Positions 16,216-25,271 are shown, counted from the first letter of the stretch. The stretch is 64,000 nucleotides of DNA from Kineococcus xinjiangensis (GCF_002934625.1 NZ_PTJD01000016.1:1-64000); one strand, 5' to 3'. The notes: generated by a model from the sequence alone, not told the origin. Translations and numbers: made by a program.

Positions 16216-17625
16216 TCAGGCCCCGGCCGCGGCGGCAGCGCCGGGGGCGGTCGCCGCGGTGGAGGTCGTCGCGGCGGCGGCCAGCACGGCCGCGGCCACG
16301 TCGCCGTCGCGGCCCGGCGGCACGCAGCGCAGGTCCAGCAGCAGCGCACCGCGCTCCACCCGGCCCACCACCGGCGGGGTGCCCAGCCGCAGCGGCTGCG
16401 CCAGCTCCGCCGGCAGCGCCACCGCCTGCGACGGCAGCTCCACCCCGGGCGCCCCGCCGCCGCCGACGACGGCCGCGCACGCCACCACCTGCGCCGCCAC
16501 CCCCGACGCGGTCAGCTCCGCGGCCAGGGCCCCGCTGCGCCGGCGCAGCTCCTCGGCATCCGCGTGCAGGGCCTGCCACGTCGGCGTCGCGGGCCCGCGC
16601 AGGGTGGCCTCCAGCGCCGCCAGGGTCAGCTTGTCCACCCGCAGCGCGCGCGCCAGCGGATGCCGGCGCAGCCGCTCCACCAGCTCCGCGTCCCCCAGCA
16701 GCAGACCCGCCTGCGGCCCGCCCAGCAGCTTGTCCCCGCTCGCCGTGACCAGCGACGCCCCGGCGCGCAGGGTCGTGGCCGCGTCCGGCTCCTCCGGCAG
16801 CAGCGGGTCGGGGGCCAGCAGCCCCGAGCCGATGTCCGCGACCAGCGGCACACCGCGCTCGGCGCAGGCACCCGCCAGCTCCGCCACCCCCACCGCGGAG
16901 GTGAACCCCGAGACGACGAAGTTCGACGGGTGCACCTTCAGCACCATGCCCGTCTGCGGCCCCAGCGCCTCGGCGTAGTCGCGCAGCGAGGTGCGGTTCG
17001 TGGTGCCGACCTCGCGCAGGCGCGCGCCGGTGGAGACGAGCAGGTCGGGCAGGCGGAACCCGTCGCCGATCTCCACCATCTCCCCGCGGCTGACCACGAC
17101 CTCCCGCCCCGCCGCGCAGGCGGTCGCCGCCAGGACCAGCGCCGCCGCACCGTTGTTGACCACGTGCACCCCGGCCGCGTCCGGCACCGCGGCCGCCAAC
17201 GCCTCCATCGCCCCGCGCCCGCGCCGCGCCCGGCGGCCGGTGACCAGGTCCAGCTCCACGTCCGTGGCGCCCGCCGCGGTCGTCACGGCCCGCACCGCAG
17301 CCTCCGAGAGGGCGGCGCGGCCCAGGTTGGTGTGCAGCACGACGCCCGTGGCGTTGAGCACCTCCCGCTGCCCGGCAGGCAGGTCGCGCAGGACCGCCTC
17401 CATCAGCTCCGTCGCCGCCAGCCGCCCGGCGCGCACCTGCGCCTGCGCCCGCTGCACCGCCGCCTTCACCGCGGCCCGCCCCAGCAGGGCCAGCGCCTGC
17501 TGCAGCCGCGGGTCGGCGAGGAGGGCGTCGGTGCGGGGCACGGCGCGGCGCGGGTCCGGCGGGACGGCCGGGGCCGCACCCGCCACGGCGTCGCGGATCC
17601 GGCCCGGAGCGGAGGTGTCGGCCAC
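16216..17625 (-). CDS. selA: L-seryl-tRNA(Sec) selenium transferase SelA
   Basis: A 469-aa PLP enzyme that converts Ser-tRNA(Sec) to Sec-tRNA(Sec) using selenophosphate. It has the SelA signatures LNATGVVLHTNLGRAALSEAA, GDGFRLPDLLVSTGARLREVGTTNRT, VADIGSGLL and ASGDKLLGGPQAGLLLG, with the PLP lysine at residue 299. The start is GTG (VADTSAPGR). It lies between selC and selB on the same strand. The Ala-rich C-terminus is slightly extended. Confidence 0.95.
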   Translation of the reverse strand: MADTSAPGRIRDAVAGAAPAVPPDPRRAVPRTDALLADPRLQQALALLGRAAVKAAVQRAQAQVRAGRLAATELMEAVLRDLPAGQREVLNATGVVLHTNLGRAALSEAAVRAVTTAAGATDVELDLVTGRRARRGRGAMEALAAAVPDAAGVHVVNNGAAALVLAATACAAGREVVVSRGEMVEIGDGFRLPDLLVSTGARLREVGTTNRTSLRDYAEALGPQTGMVLKVHPSNFVVSGFTSAVGVAELAGACAERGVPLVADIGSGLLAPDPLLPEEPDAATTLRAGASLVTASGDKLLGGPQAGLLLGDAELVERLRRHPLARALRVDKLTLAALEATLRGPATPTWQALHADAEELRRRSGALAAELTASGVAAQVVACAAVVGGGGAPGVELPSQAVALPAELAQPLRLGTPPVVGRVERGALLLDLRCVPPGRDGDVAAAVLAAAATTSTAATAPGAAAAAGA

Positions 17626-17726
17626 GGCCGCACTGTAGGAGCGGACCCGGGCCCCGGCACCCGGGCCCCGGCCCGCGGCCCTGGGACGGCACGGGGAGCG
17701 CCGGCGGGGCGCCGGGGCGCGCGCGG

Positions 17727-17819
17727 CGGAGGCGGACGGGAATCGAACCCGCCTGACCGAGGTGCTCGGTCACGTCGGTGTTGAAGACCGCGGGGGCCAC
17801 CAGGCACCCTCACGCCTCC
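17727..17819 (-). tRNA. selC: tRNA-Sec (anticodon TCA)
   Basis: A 93-nt tRNA with the extended acceptor stem and long variable arm of tRNA-Sec. The ends GGAGGCG / CGCCTCC pair; discriminator G at 17727. The anticodon loop (CTTCAAC) carries TCA, complementary to UGA (17782-17784 on the plus strand). The T arm is GCGGGTTCGATTCCCGT, and the variable arm (GTGACCGAGCACCTCGGTCA) forms a strong hairpin. CCA is not encoded. It sits between selA and selD. The rest of the 17626-17941 gap holds the two divergent promoters, which were not identified. Confidence 0.93.
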
Positions 17820-17941
17820 CCCGGACCGCGCAGCCGGAACCCTACGCTGCCGCACCCCGCACCGCCCCGGGAGGCCGAGCCGGGCCGCGCCGCCGTCCCG
17901 CTGGAGATGCCCCCGACCGGTGGAGGTGTTTGCCTGGGGCG

Positions 17942-18997
17942 GTGACGACCAGCACCCCCGGACAGGCGGACTCCCCGACACCGCAGGCGGCGCCGCACCC
18001 GGCCCCCGTGCGGCTGACGCAGTACGCCCGCGGCGGAGGCTGCGCCTGCAAGATCCCGCCCGGGGAACTGGAGGACGTCGTCGCCGGCCTGGTCGGCCGC
18101 AGCGGCGGCTCCACGATCGGGCGCCTGCTCGTCGGCCTCGACTCCGGCGACGACGCTGCGGTGGTGCTCGCCCCCGACGGGCGCACCGCGGTCGTCGCCA
18201 CCGCCGACTTCTTCACCCCCGTCGTCGACGACCCCTACGACTGGGGCCGCATCGCCGTGGCCAACGCGCTGTCCGACGTCTACGCCATGGGCGGCCGGCC
18301 CCTCGTCGGCGTCAACCTGCTGGCGTGGCCGCGCGGGGTGCTGCCGTTCGAGCTGGCCCGGGAGGTGCTGCGCGGCGGCCTGGACGTGGCCCGGGTGGCC
18401 GGCTGCCACGTCGGCGGCGGCCACAGCATCGACGACCAGGAACCGAAGTACGGCATGGCGGTCACGGGGATCGCCGACCCGAACCGGTTGCTGCGCAACG
18501 ACGCCGGCGCCGCCGGGATGCCGCTGACGCTGACGAAGCCGCTGGGCACGGGCGTGCTGGGCAGCCGGCACAAGGCGACCGGGGAGGTGTTCCACCAGGC
18601 GGTGGAGTCCATGACGACCCTCAACGCGGAGGCCTCCGCGGCCGCGCTCGCCGCCGGCGCGGTGTGCGCCACCGACGTCACCGGCTTCGGCCTGCTCGGT
18701 CACCTGCACAAGCTGGCGCGGGCCAGCGGTGTCACCGCCGTCCTCGACGCCGCCGCGGTGCCCTACCTCGACGGTGCCCGGGAGGCGCTGCGCGACGGCT
18801 TCGTCCCCGGCGGCAGCCGGCGCAACCTCGACTGGGTGCGCCCCCACGCCGACCTCGGAGTGGGCGAGGAGGAGGCGCTGCTGCTGGCGGACGCGCAGAC
18901 CTCGGGCGGCCTGCTGGTGGCCGGCGAGCTGCCCGGCTTCCCCGTCGTCGGGGAGCTCCTCCCGGCCCGGGAGGGCGTCACCGTCCTCGTGCGCTGA
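17942..18997 (+). CDS. selD: Selenide, water dikinase SelD
   Basis: A 351-aa enzyme making selenophosphate from selenide and ATP, the selenium donor for SelA. The catalytic loop reads RGGGCACKIPPGEL: it has Cys at the position that is Sec in some SelDs, so this SelD is not itself a selenoprotein. ATP/Mg motifs DSGDDAAVV, DFFTPVVDDPYDWGRIAVANALSDVYAMGG and TDVTGFGLLGHLHK are intact. The start is GTG 17942 (VTTSTPGQ), since further upstream the frame runs into selC. It is divergent from selC-selA-selB. Confidence 0.94.
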   Translation: MTTSTPGQADSPTPQAAPHPAPVRLTQYARGGGCACKIPPGELEDVVAGLVGRSGGSTIGRLLVGLDSGDDAAVVLAPDGRTAVVATADFFTPVVDDPYDWGRIAVANALSDVYAMGGRPLVGVNLLAWPRGVLPFELAREVLRGGLDVARVAGCHVGGGHSIDDQEPKYGMAVTGIADPNRLLRNDAGAAGMPLTLTKPLGTGVLGSRHKATGEVFHQAVESMTTLNAEASAAALAAGAVCATDVTGFGLLGHLHKLARASGVTAVLDAAAVPYLDGAREALRDGFVPGGSRRNLDWVRPHADLGVGEEEALLLADAQTSGGLLVAGELPGFPVVGELLPAREGVTVLVR

Positions 18998-19071
18998 CCC
19001 GCACCAGCCGCGGGGGCGGCCCGGGTGGCGCGTGGGAGACTGCGCCGCATCCGAGAGCGCGGAGGAGCACC

Positions 19072-21375
19072 GTGGCACGAGACACCTCACCCGTGGACCA
19101 CTCCGCGGTCTTCGCCGCGATCCCGACGCCGTACCTCGTGATGGACCGCGACCTCGTCATCGTCGACGCGAACCCCGCCTACCTGGCGACCACCGGGCGG
19201 ACGCTCGCGGAGATCGTCGGCCGGCCCGTGTTCGAGGCGTTCCCCGGCAACCCCAGCGAGGACGAGCCCGACGGCGGCGTCGCGAAGGTGCGCGCCTCCT
19301 TCGAGCGGGCTCGCGACACCGGCGTCATGGACACCATGCCGGTGCAGAAGTACGACATCACCGACGGCTCCGGCGACTACACCGAGCGGTACTGGAGCCT
19401 CATCAGCGTGCCCGTCCCGGACGAGGACGGGCGGACCGCCTACGTCGTGCAGCGCGCGCAGGACGTCACCGACTACATCCACGAGCGCGAGGGGGCGCGG
19501 CAGGAGCGCGCGCACGACGCGGCGTGGCGGCGCATCGAGGAGGTCGAGGCGGACCTCTACGCCCGCGGGGAGGAGCTGCGCACCGCCCTGGCAGCGGAGG
19601 CGGCCACCGCCCGCAGGCTGCAGGGGCTGGCCGAGCTCGCCCTGCAGCTCAGCGACGCGGAGACGGTGCGCGACCTCGCCGAGGCGCTCGTGGCCCGCGC
19701 CACCGCGGCGCTCGGCTGCTTCGGCGGGGCGGTGGCCGTGCTCGACGAGCAGCGGGGCCGGCTGGCCGCCACCGTGGCCGGCGACCTCGGCCCGCGCACC
19801 CAGCCGCTGTTCGGCGACCTGCCGCTGAACGGGCCGCTGCCGCTGTCGGTGGCGGCGGCGACGGGGCGGCGGGTGCTGCTGTGCGACCCCGACGAGGCCC
19901 GTGCGTGGGCCGCGGAGATGGAGCTGGTGGCCGCGGTGACCGGCGCGCAGGCGTGGGCGGTGCTGCCGCTGACCGTCGGGGAGCGCCGCCTCGGGGCGCT
20001 GGTGCTGCACTGGCGCGCGCCCCGGCGGTTCCCGCCGGAGGACCTGGAGATCCTCGAGGCGTTCGCCGCGCAGTGCGCGCAGGGCCTGGACCGCCTCCAG
20101 GTCCGGCAGGCGGAGCGGGCGGCGACGGCGGCCTCGCAACGGCTGTCGGAGACCCTGCAGCGCAGCCTCCTCACGGAGCCCCCGCGGCTGGAGGACCTGC
20201 AGATCGAGGTCCGCTACCAGCCCGCCGCGCAGGAGGCGCAGGTCGGCGGCGACTGGTACGACGCGTTCGTCGTCCCCGGCCGCGACGGCACGGGCGGCGA
20301 CAGCACGGGCGGCGGCAGCACGGTCCTGGTGATCGGCGACGTCGCCGGCCACGACCGCGACGCGGCCGCGGCGATGGCGCAGGTCCGCAACGTCCTGCGC
20401 GGGGTCGCCCACACCGCGCCGGGCTCGCCCGCCGTCGTCCTCTCCGCGCTGGACCGCGCGATGGCCGACCTCGGCGTCGACGCGCTGGCCACGGCGGTGC
20501 TGGCGCAGGTCGAGCAGAGCGCGGCGGAGACCCGCACGGGTACCCGCACCCTGCGCTGGTCGGCCGCGGGGCACCCGCCGCCCCTGCTCGTGCTGCCGTC
20601 CGGTCAGGTGGAGGTCCTGCAGGGCCGCGGCGACCTCCTCCTCGGCCTGGACCCGGACGCCCCGCGCAGCGACGCCGAGCGGGCGCTGGCCCCGGGCACG
20701 ACGGTGCTCCTCTACACCGACGGCCTGGTGGAGCGGCGCTCCGCGGACCTCAACCAGGGGGTGGAGTGGCTGCGCGAGACCGCCGCCCGCTTCGCCCACC
20801 TGCCGCTGCCGCGCTTCTGCGACGCGATCCTCGGGGAGCTGCCCGGGGCGGTGGAGGACGACGTGGCGGTGCTGGCACTGCGGACGCGGCAGGCCACGTC
20901 GGCCGGGACGGCGGCCGAGGCGCCGGCGCCGGTCGCTGTGCCGCGGCCCGCGCCGCCGCGCAGCGCCGCGCCCGAGGAGGACCGCGGCGGGGCCCTGGTC
21001 GTCCTCGAGCCGGCCCCGACGTCGGTGCGGGCCGCCCGCGACCACGTCCGCGCGTGCTGCCGGGCCGCGGGCGTGGACGAGGACACCTGCGACACGGCCG
21101 TGCTGCTGGCCAGCGAGACCGTCACCAACGCCTTCATCCACGGCCGCAGCGAGGCGCGCCTGCGGGTGCTGGCCACCGCGGCGTGCGTGCACGTGGAGGT
21201 GGGCGACGACAACGCCCGCCGCCCCGTGCGCGCGGAGCGCAACGACGCCGCCCTCGACGGCCGCGGCCTGGACATCCTCGACATCCTGGCCTCGTCCTGG
21301 GGCGTGCGCGACGAACCGGAGGGCAAGGTGGTCTGGTTCCAGGTCACGGGCCCCGGCGACGGGGGTGCCGCGTGA
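19072..21375 (+). CDS. PAS-GAF-PP2C (SpoIIE)-HATPase signalling protein
   Basis: A 767-aa soluble multidomain protein. A PAS domain (about 10-140: YLVMDRDLVIVDANPAYLATTGRT) is followed by a short coiled coil and a GAF domain (about 185-345). The PP2C/SpoIIE phosphatase domain (about 375-615) has VGGDWYDAF, VIGDVAGHDRDAA, YTDGLVERR and EDDVAVLAL, all metal-binding Asp present. The C-terminal RsbW-like ATPase domain (about 640-765) has LASETVTNAFIHG and DGRGLDILDILASSWG. Such proteins both phosphorylate and dephosphorylate anti-anti-sigma partners; no STAS or sigma gene is adjacent. GTG start with a GGAGGA box. Confidence 0.9.
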   Translation: MARDTSPVDHSAVFAAIPTPYLVMDRDLVIVDANPAYLATTGRTLAEIVGRPVFEAFPGNPSEDEPDGGVAKVRASFERARDTGVMDTMPVQKYDITDGSGDYTERYWSLISVPVPDEDGRTAYVVQRAQDVTDYIHEREGARQERAHDAAWRRIEEVEADLYARGEELRTALAAEAATARRLQGLAELALQLSDAETVRDLAEALVARATAALGCFGGAVAVLDEQRGRLAATVAGDLGPRTQPLFGDLPLNGPLPLSVAAATGRRVLLCDPDEARAWAAEMELVAAVTGAQAWAVLPLTVGERRLGALVLHWRAPRRFPPEDLEILEAFAAQCAQGLDRLQVRQAERAATAASQRLSETLQRSLLTEPPRLEDLQIEVRYQPAAQEAQVGGDWYDAFVVPGRDGTGGDSTGGGSTVLVIGDVAGHDRDAAAAMAQVRNVLRGVAHTAPGSPAVVLSALDRAMADLGVDALATAVLAQVEQSAAETRTGTRTLRWSAAGHPPPLLVLPSGQVEVLQGRGDLLLGLDPDAPRSDAERALAPGTTVLLYTDGLVERRSADLNQGVEWLRETAARFAHLPLPRFCDAILGELPGAVEDDVAVLALRTRQATSAGTAAEAPAPVAVPRPAPPRSAAPEEDRGGALVVLEPAPTSVRAARDHVRACCRAAGVDEDTCDTAVLLASETVTNAFIHGRSEARLRVLATAACVHVEVGDDNARRPVRAERNDAALDGRGLDILDILASSWGVRDEPEGKVVWFQVTGPGDGGAA

Positions 21376-22028
21376 GCGCCGCGCCGGGCACGACGTTCCT
21401 GCTGGCCCGCCACGGCGCCACGGCGCACACCGCGGAGGGCCGCCTCAGCGGCTGCACCGGCGCGAACCCGCCCCTGTCCGAGCTCGGGCGGCAGCAGGCG
21501 CAACGGCTCGCGGCCGTGCTGGGCGCCGTGGGCGGCGTCGACGTGCTGGCGTGCAGCCCCGTGCGCCGCGCCCACGAGACCGCCCAGGCGGCCGCCGCGG
21601 CGCTGGGGTTGCCGCTGCGGGTCGAGGACGACCTGCGCGAGATCGACTTCGGCGACTGGGAGGGCCTGACCCCGGCGGAGGTCGACGAGGGCTGGCCGGG
21701 ACGGCAGCCGGCCTGGCGGCGGCAGGTCACGGAGCCCGCGCCGGGCGGGGAGTCCGTGGAGCAGGTCGGCGAGCGGGTCGCCGCGGTGCGGGCGCGCCTG
21801 GCCGCGGAGCACCCGGGCGCGACGATCCTGCTGGTCAGCCACATGTACCCGGTGAAGCTCACGGTGGTCGACGCGCTCGCGGTGCCGCGCCTCGTGATGC
21901 ACCGCATGCACGTCGACCCCACGGGTCTCAGCGAGGTGCGGGCCCTGCCCGAGGAGGACCCGCGCGGGCCGTGGCTGGTGCTGCGGCACAACGACGCCGC
22001 CCACCTGCGGGGGCTCGCCGGGCGCTGA
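21372..22028 (+). CDS. Histidine phosphatase family protein (phosphoglycerate mutase-like)
   Basis: A 218-aa member of the histidine acid phosphatase branch 1. The catalytic motif is LLARHGATAHTAEGRLSG, with a second arginine at CSPVRRAHETAQAAA, acid/base Glu in LREIDFGDWEGLTPAEV and the second histidine in LLVSHMYPVK. It closely resembles the phosphatase half of actinobacterial bifunctional RNase HI/CobC-like proteins, but no RNase H domain is present. The GTG start overlaps the upstream SpoIIE-type gene stop (GTGA), suggesting coupled synthesis. The substrate is unknown. Confidence 0.86.
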   Translation: MSAAPGTTFLLARHGATAHTAEGRLSGCTGANPPLSELGRQQAQRLAAVLGAVGGVDVLACSPVRRAHETAQAAAAALGLPLRVEDDLREIDFGDWEGLTPAEVDEGWPGRQPAWRRQVTEPAPGGESVEQVGERVAAVRARLAAEHPGATILLVSHMYPVKLTVVDALAVPRLVMHRMHVDPTGLSEVRALPEEDPRGPWLVLRHNDAAHLRGLAGR

Positions 22029-22084
22029 GGGCGACCGCCCGCCGCCGCTCCGGCCCGGGTCCGCGTGGGGCTCCGGCCCCGGGT

Positions 22085-23245
22085 TCAGCCCTGCAGCGCC
22101 GCCTGCGGGGAGGCGTCCCGCGCGGCCCGCCGCACCGGCACCGCCGAGCGCAGCCGCGCCAGCGCCGGGCCCGGGTCGGCGGCGGACCACACGCTGTGCC
22201 GTGCGCCCGGCGCCGCCGCGAGCGTGCGCGCCAGGTCCGGCAGCACCCCGCCGCTCCGCTCCGCCAGCGCCCGGCGCACGTCCGCCGTCCCCCACTGGTA
22301 GCGCACCCCCGCCCGCGCCCGCACCCGCGGCACGTCGCGGCCCAGGGCGATCGCCGCCCACACGGCGGGCAGGTTCGCCCCGGCCGCCACGGCCAGCGAC
22401 AGCGAGCCGTAGAAGCGGGCGTTGAGGTCGATGAGGCGGCGGGTGCCGTCCGGGCCCTCGATGAACTGCAGCTCCGCCAGGCCGAGGAAGTCCAGCGACT
22501 CCAGCAGCGCCGCGACGCGGGCGGCCAGGACCTCGTCAACCTCGACCGTCACCGCCCGGGAGCTGGCCCCCGCCCCCGGCGGCCAGATTCCCTGGGCCCG
22601 CTGCATCGAGTCGGCCACCACGCCGCGCGGGCCGCGCACCGCGGAGTACGCCACGAGGGTGCCGGGGTGCAGCACCTGCACCTCCGCCTCCCCGCCGAGC
22701 GCGCGGATCTCCGCGACGCGGTGGGCGACGGCGCTGCGGCCGGTGATGACGAGGGTGTCGATGCGCGGTGGCGACCCCGCGACGTCCGGGCGGGCGTGGC
22801 GGTGGGCCTTCACGATGCAGGCCGTGGTCTCGTCGGGGACGTCGGCGGGGTCCAGCACGTCGGGCACGGCGATGCCCACGGCGCCCGCCGCCCGCGCGAG
22901 CTCGCCCTTGTCCAGCGCCCGCACGAGCTGCTCGTGGGGGCCGTGCGGCACGACGCAGCCGACGGCGTCCCGGGCGGCGGACAGCGCCAGCACCTCGGCC
23001 TCGCCCGCACCGAAGGCGACGTCGTACCCGCCGTCGCGGACGACGCGGGCCACGGAGTCCAGGAACGCCTCCGGGGACCGCTGCAGGGAGGCGACGCGGT
23101 GGCGGGCGGCGCACGCGCGCGAGGCGGACGCGAGCCCCTGCCCCTCGGGGGAGGCGACGCCCACGGTCCAGCCCGCTGCGGCCAGCGCCCGCACCGCGGC
23201 CAGCGCCCCCCGGCTCCAGCCCTGCTCCACGATCACGGCACGCAC
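22085..23245 (-). CDS. ATP-grasp domain-containing protein
   Basis: A 386-aa protein. An N-terminal preATP-grasp region (VRAVIVEQGWSRGALAAVRALAAAGWTVGVASPEG) is followed by a grasp core with HEQLVRALDKGELARAAGAVGI, VKAHRHARP and a metal-binding end LAELQFIEGPDGTRRLIDLNARFYGSLSLA. Members with this layout ligate carboxylates to amines, often in cell-surface or natural-product pathways. No partner gene is nearby, so the substrate is open. GTG start. Convergent with the phosphatase gene. Confidence 0.75.
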   Translation of the reverse strand: MRAVIVEQGWSRGALAAVRALAAAGWTVGVASPEGQGLASASRACAARHRVASLQRSPEAFLDSVARVVRDGGYDVAFGAGEAEVLALSAARDAVGCVVPHGPHEQLVRALDKGELARAAGAVGIAVPDVLDPADVPDETTACIVKAHRHARPDVAGSPPRIDTLVITGRSAVAHRVAEIRALGGEAEVQVLHPGTLVAYSAVRGPRGVVADSMQRAQGIWPPGAGASSRAVTVEVDEVLAARVAALLESLDFLGLAELQFIEGPDGTRRLIDLNARFYGSLSLAVAAGANLPAVWAAIALGRDVPRVRARAGVRYQWGTADVRRALAERSGGVLPDLARTLAAAPGARHSVWSAADPGPALARLRSAVPVRRAARDASPQAALQG

Positions 23246-23409
23246 CCGCGCTGCTCCTCTCCCGTCCGCCCGCCGCGCCGTGTGCGCCGCCGGGCCGGGC
23301 CAGCATGTCGGCGCCGCCCCGCGCTCGCGATCGGAACGCCCACCAGCGCGCGCCCGCGGCGCCGGTGCCGCAGGCTGGACCCGACCACGAGCACGAGGGA
23401 GGAACCGTC

Positions 23410-24309
23410 ATGGGCCTGCTGGACCGGCTGTTCGGCCGTGCCTCGCAGGCGCACACCGCGCCGCCACCACCACCGCCGCCGGAGTGGGCCTCGCAGCGGC
23501 CGCGCAGCGCCGACGAGGCCGCGCTGGCCCGCTACCGCTACCTGCTGCGCACCGCGCCGCCGGAGGCGCTCGAACGCGCCCACGAGGAGGCCTTCGCCGC
23601 CCTGACGCCCGAGCAGCGACGGCAGGTGCTGCAGCAGCTGGCCGCCGAGGTGCCGCGGTCGGAGCTGCGCGGGGACGACCCGCACTCGCTGGCGCGCACG
23701 GCGACGCGGGCGGAGGTGCGCCGACCGGGCACGCTGGAGCGGCTCCTCGGGCCGGGTGTGCACGGACCGGGCTACGGGCCGGGGCACGGCTACGCCGCGC
23801 ACGGCTACGGACCGGGCGGGTACGGGCCGGGCGCGCACGGGGGCGGGTACGGGGGCGGGTACGGGCCGGGCTACGCCTACGGCCCCGGGCCCGGCATGGG
23901 CGGTCTGATGGCCGGCGGCCTGCTGAGCACCGTGGCAGGGGCGTTCATCGGCACGGCCGTCGCCGACGCCCTCATCCCCGACCACTTCGGCAACGACCAC
24001 TGGGGCGACGACGCCGCCTTCGGGCAGGACGCCTACCGGGAGGGTCACCAGGAGGGCTTTCAGGACGCCGACGCCCCCGCAGACGCCGGCTACGGGGACA
24101 CCGGTTACGGGGACACCGGTTACGGGGACACCGGTTACGGGGACACCGGTTACGGGGATGCCGGTTACGGGGATGCCGGTTACGGGGATGCCGGTTACGG
24201 GGATGCCGGTTACGGCGACCACGGGGACTACGGGGACGGCTTCGGCGGCGGCGGTGCCTTCAGCGAGGACCTCGGCGGCGACTTCGGCGGGGACGACCTG
24301 GAGGTCTGA
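23410..24309 (+). CDS. Gly/Tyr-repeat protein of unknown function
   Basis: A 299-aa protein. The N-terminal 110 residues are a conserved-looking helical block (MGLLDRLFG, a proline run, then ALARYRYLLRTAPPEALERAHEEAFAALTPEQRRQVLQQLAAEVP). Next comes a GYGPG-rich segment, a hydrophobic glycine-rich stretch (MGGLMAGGLLSTVAGAFIGTAVADALI, about 165-190), and an acidic GYGDT/GYGDA repeat tail. Similar actinobacterial proteins are sometimes labelled as transporters without support. The tail is of the low-complexity kind that can phase-separate. ATG start after GAGGGAGG. Confidence 0.7.
   Translation: MGLLDRLFGRASQAHTAPPPPPPPEWASQRPRSADEAALARYRYLLRTAPPEALERAHEEAFAALTPEQRRQVLQQLAAEVPRSELRGDDPHSLARTATRAEVRRPGTLERLLGPGVHGPGYGPGHGYAAHGYGPGGYGPGAHGGGYGGGYGPGYAYGPGPGMGGLMAGGLLSTVAGAFIGTAVADALIPDHFGNDHWGDDAAFGQDAYREGHQEGFQDADAPADAGYGDTGYGDTGYGDTGYGDTGYGDAGYGDAGYGDAGYGDAGYGDHGDYGDGFGGGGAFSEDLGGDFGGDDLEV
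24088..24222 (+). repeat. 15-bp minisatellite inside the Gly/Tyr-repeat gene
   Basis: Eight perfect-length 15-bp units plus one variant encode GYGDT four times, then GYGDA four times, then GYGDH. The two unit types form separate homogeneous blocks (GGTTACGGGGACACC and GGTTACGGGGATGCC) with no synonymous drift inside each block apart from the first codon. This points to recent expansion by slippage or unequal recombination. Confidence 0.95.
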
Positions 24310-24382
24310 CCGCGCCGCCCGCCCTGCCGTGGAGCACCGGTTCCCGGCGGGGCGGGTCGCGCAAGGGATCAGCGGGCGGGCG

Positions 24383-25258
24383 TCAGCGGGTGCGGGGCGC
24401 GCCCGAGGTGCCGCTGGCGTCGGAGGTCGCACCGGCCTCGTGGCCGCTCGGGGCACCGCGCAGGTAGAGGAACCAGTAGGCGCCGCCGACGAACACCGCT
24501 CCGCCGACGAAGTTGCCCAGCCCCGCGAAGAGCCAGTTGGTGAGGATGGCACCCCACGTGAGGTCGGGAACCCCCGCGAAGTACGCCGCGGGCAGGAAGA
24601 ACATGTTCGCCACGACGTGGTCGAAGCCCAGGGCGACGAAGGCCATGATGGGGAAGAAGATCGCGAGGATCTTCCCGGCGATGTCGTCCGCCGCGATGGC
24701 GCTCCACACCGCCAGGCACACCAGCCAGTTGCACCCGATCGCGCGCAGGAACACCTGGCCGTGGGTCTCGTCCAGCGCCTTGCCCGTGGCGATGCCCTCC
24801 AGCCGCGCGTAGGTGGCGGCGGCCGCCGTGCCGTCCTCCGCGCCGGCGGAGCCGATGACCCCGGTCTGCACCGCCAGGAAGTAGGCGACGAAGAGGGCGC
24901 CGAGCAGGTTCCCGACCAGGACCACCGCGAAGTTCAGCAGCATCCGGCTGATCCCGACCCGGCGGTGCAGCACGGCCAGCGGGACGAGGCCCATGTTGCC
25001 CGTGAGCAGGTCCGCCCCCGCGATGATCACGAGGATGAGGCCGAGACTGAAGACCGACCCGCTGGCGAGGGTGACGAGACCGCCCCACTGCTCCCGGTCC
25101 ATCCCGGCGGTGACCTCGATGGCCACCAGGCCACCGAAGGCGATGTAGGCGCCGGCCAGGAAACCCCCGACGAGCATGTTGGGAAGCGGAGTGCTGGCCT
25201 TCTTCAACCCGGCGGCGGAGGCCGCGACGGCGATCTGGTCGGGGGTCTTGTAGGACAC
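24383..25258 (-). CDS. focA: Formate/nitrite transporter (FocA/FNT family)
   Basis: A 291-aa channel protein with six predicted transmembrane helices. FNT hallmarks are KASTPLPNMLVGGFLAGAYIAFGGLV, AGADLLTGNMGLVPLAVLHRRVG (omega-loop region), GCNWLVCLAVW and GFDHVVANMFFLPAAYFAG with the conserved pore histidine. FNT channels move formate or related monovalent anions across the membrane. It is the last gene of the fdhA-fdhB-nrfD-focA unit (12-bp gap to nrfD), so formate is the likely substrate. The GTG start has AGGAGG 5 nt upstream. Confidence 0.9.
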   Translation of the reverse strand: MSYKTPDQIAVAASAAGLKKASTPLPNMLVGGFLAGAYIAFGGLVAIEVTAGMDREQWGGLVTLASGSVFSLGLILVIIAGADLLTGNMGLVPLAVLHRRVGISRMLLNFAVVLVGNLLGALFVAYFLAVQTGVIGSAGAEDGTAAAATYARLEGIATGKALDETHGQVFLRAIGCNWLVCLAVWSAIAADDIAGKILAIFFPIMAFVALGFDHVVANMFFLPAAYFAGVPDLTWGAILTNWLFAGLGNFVGGAVFVGGAYWFLYLRGAPSGHEAGATSDASGTSGAPRTR

Positions 25259-25271
25259 GACGCCTCCTGGG

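Noticed and set aside
18040-18060. SelD as a selenoprotein
   Set aside because: The catalytic loop reads GGGCACK with Cys codons and no in-frame UGA.
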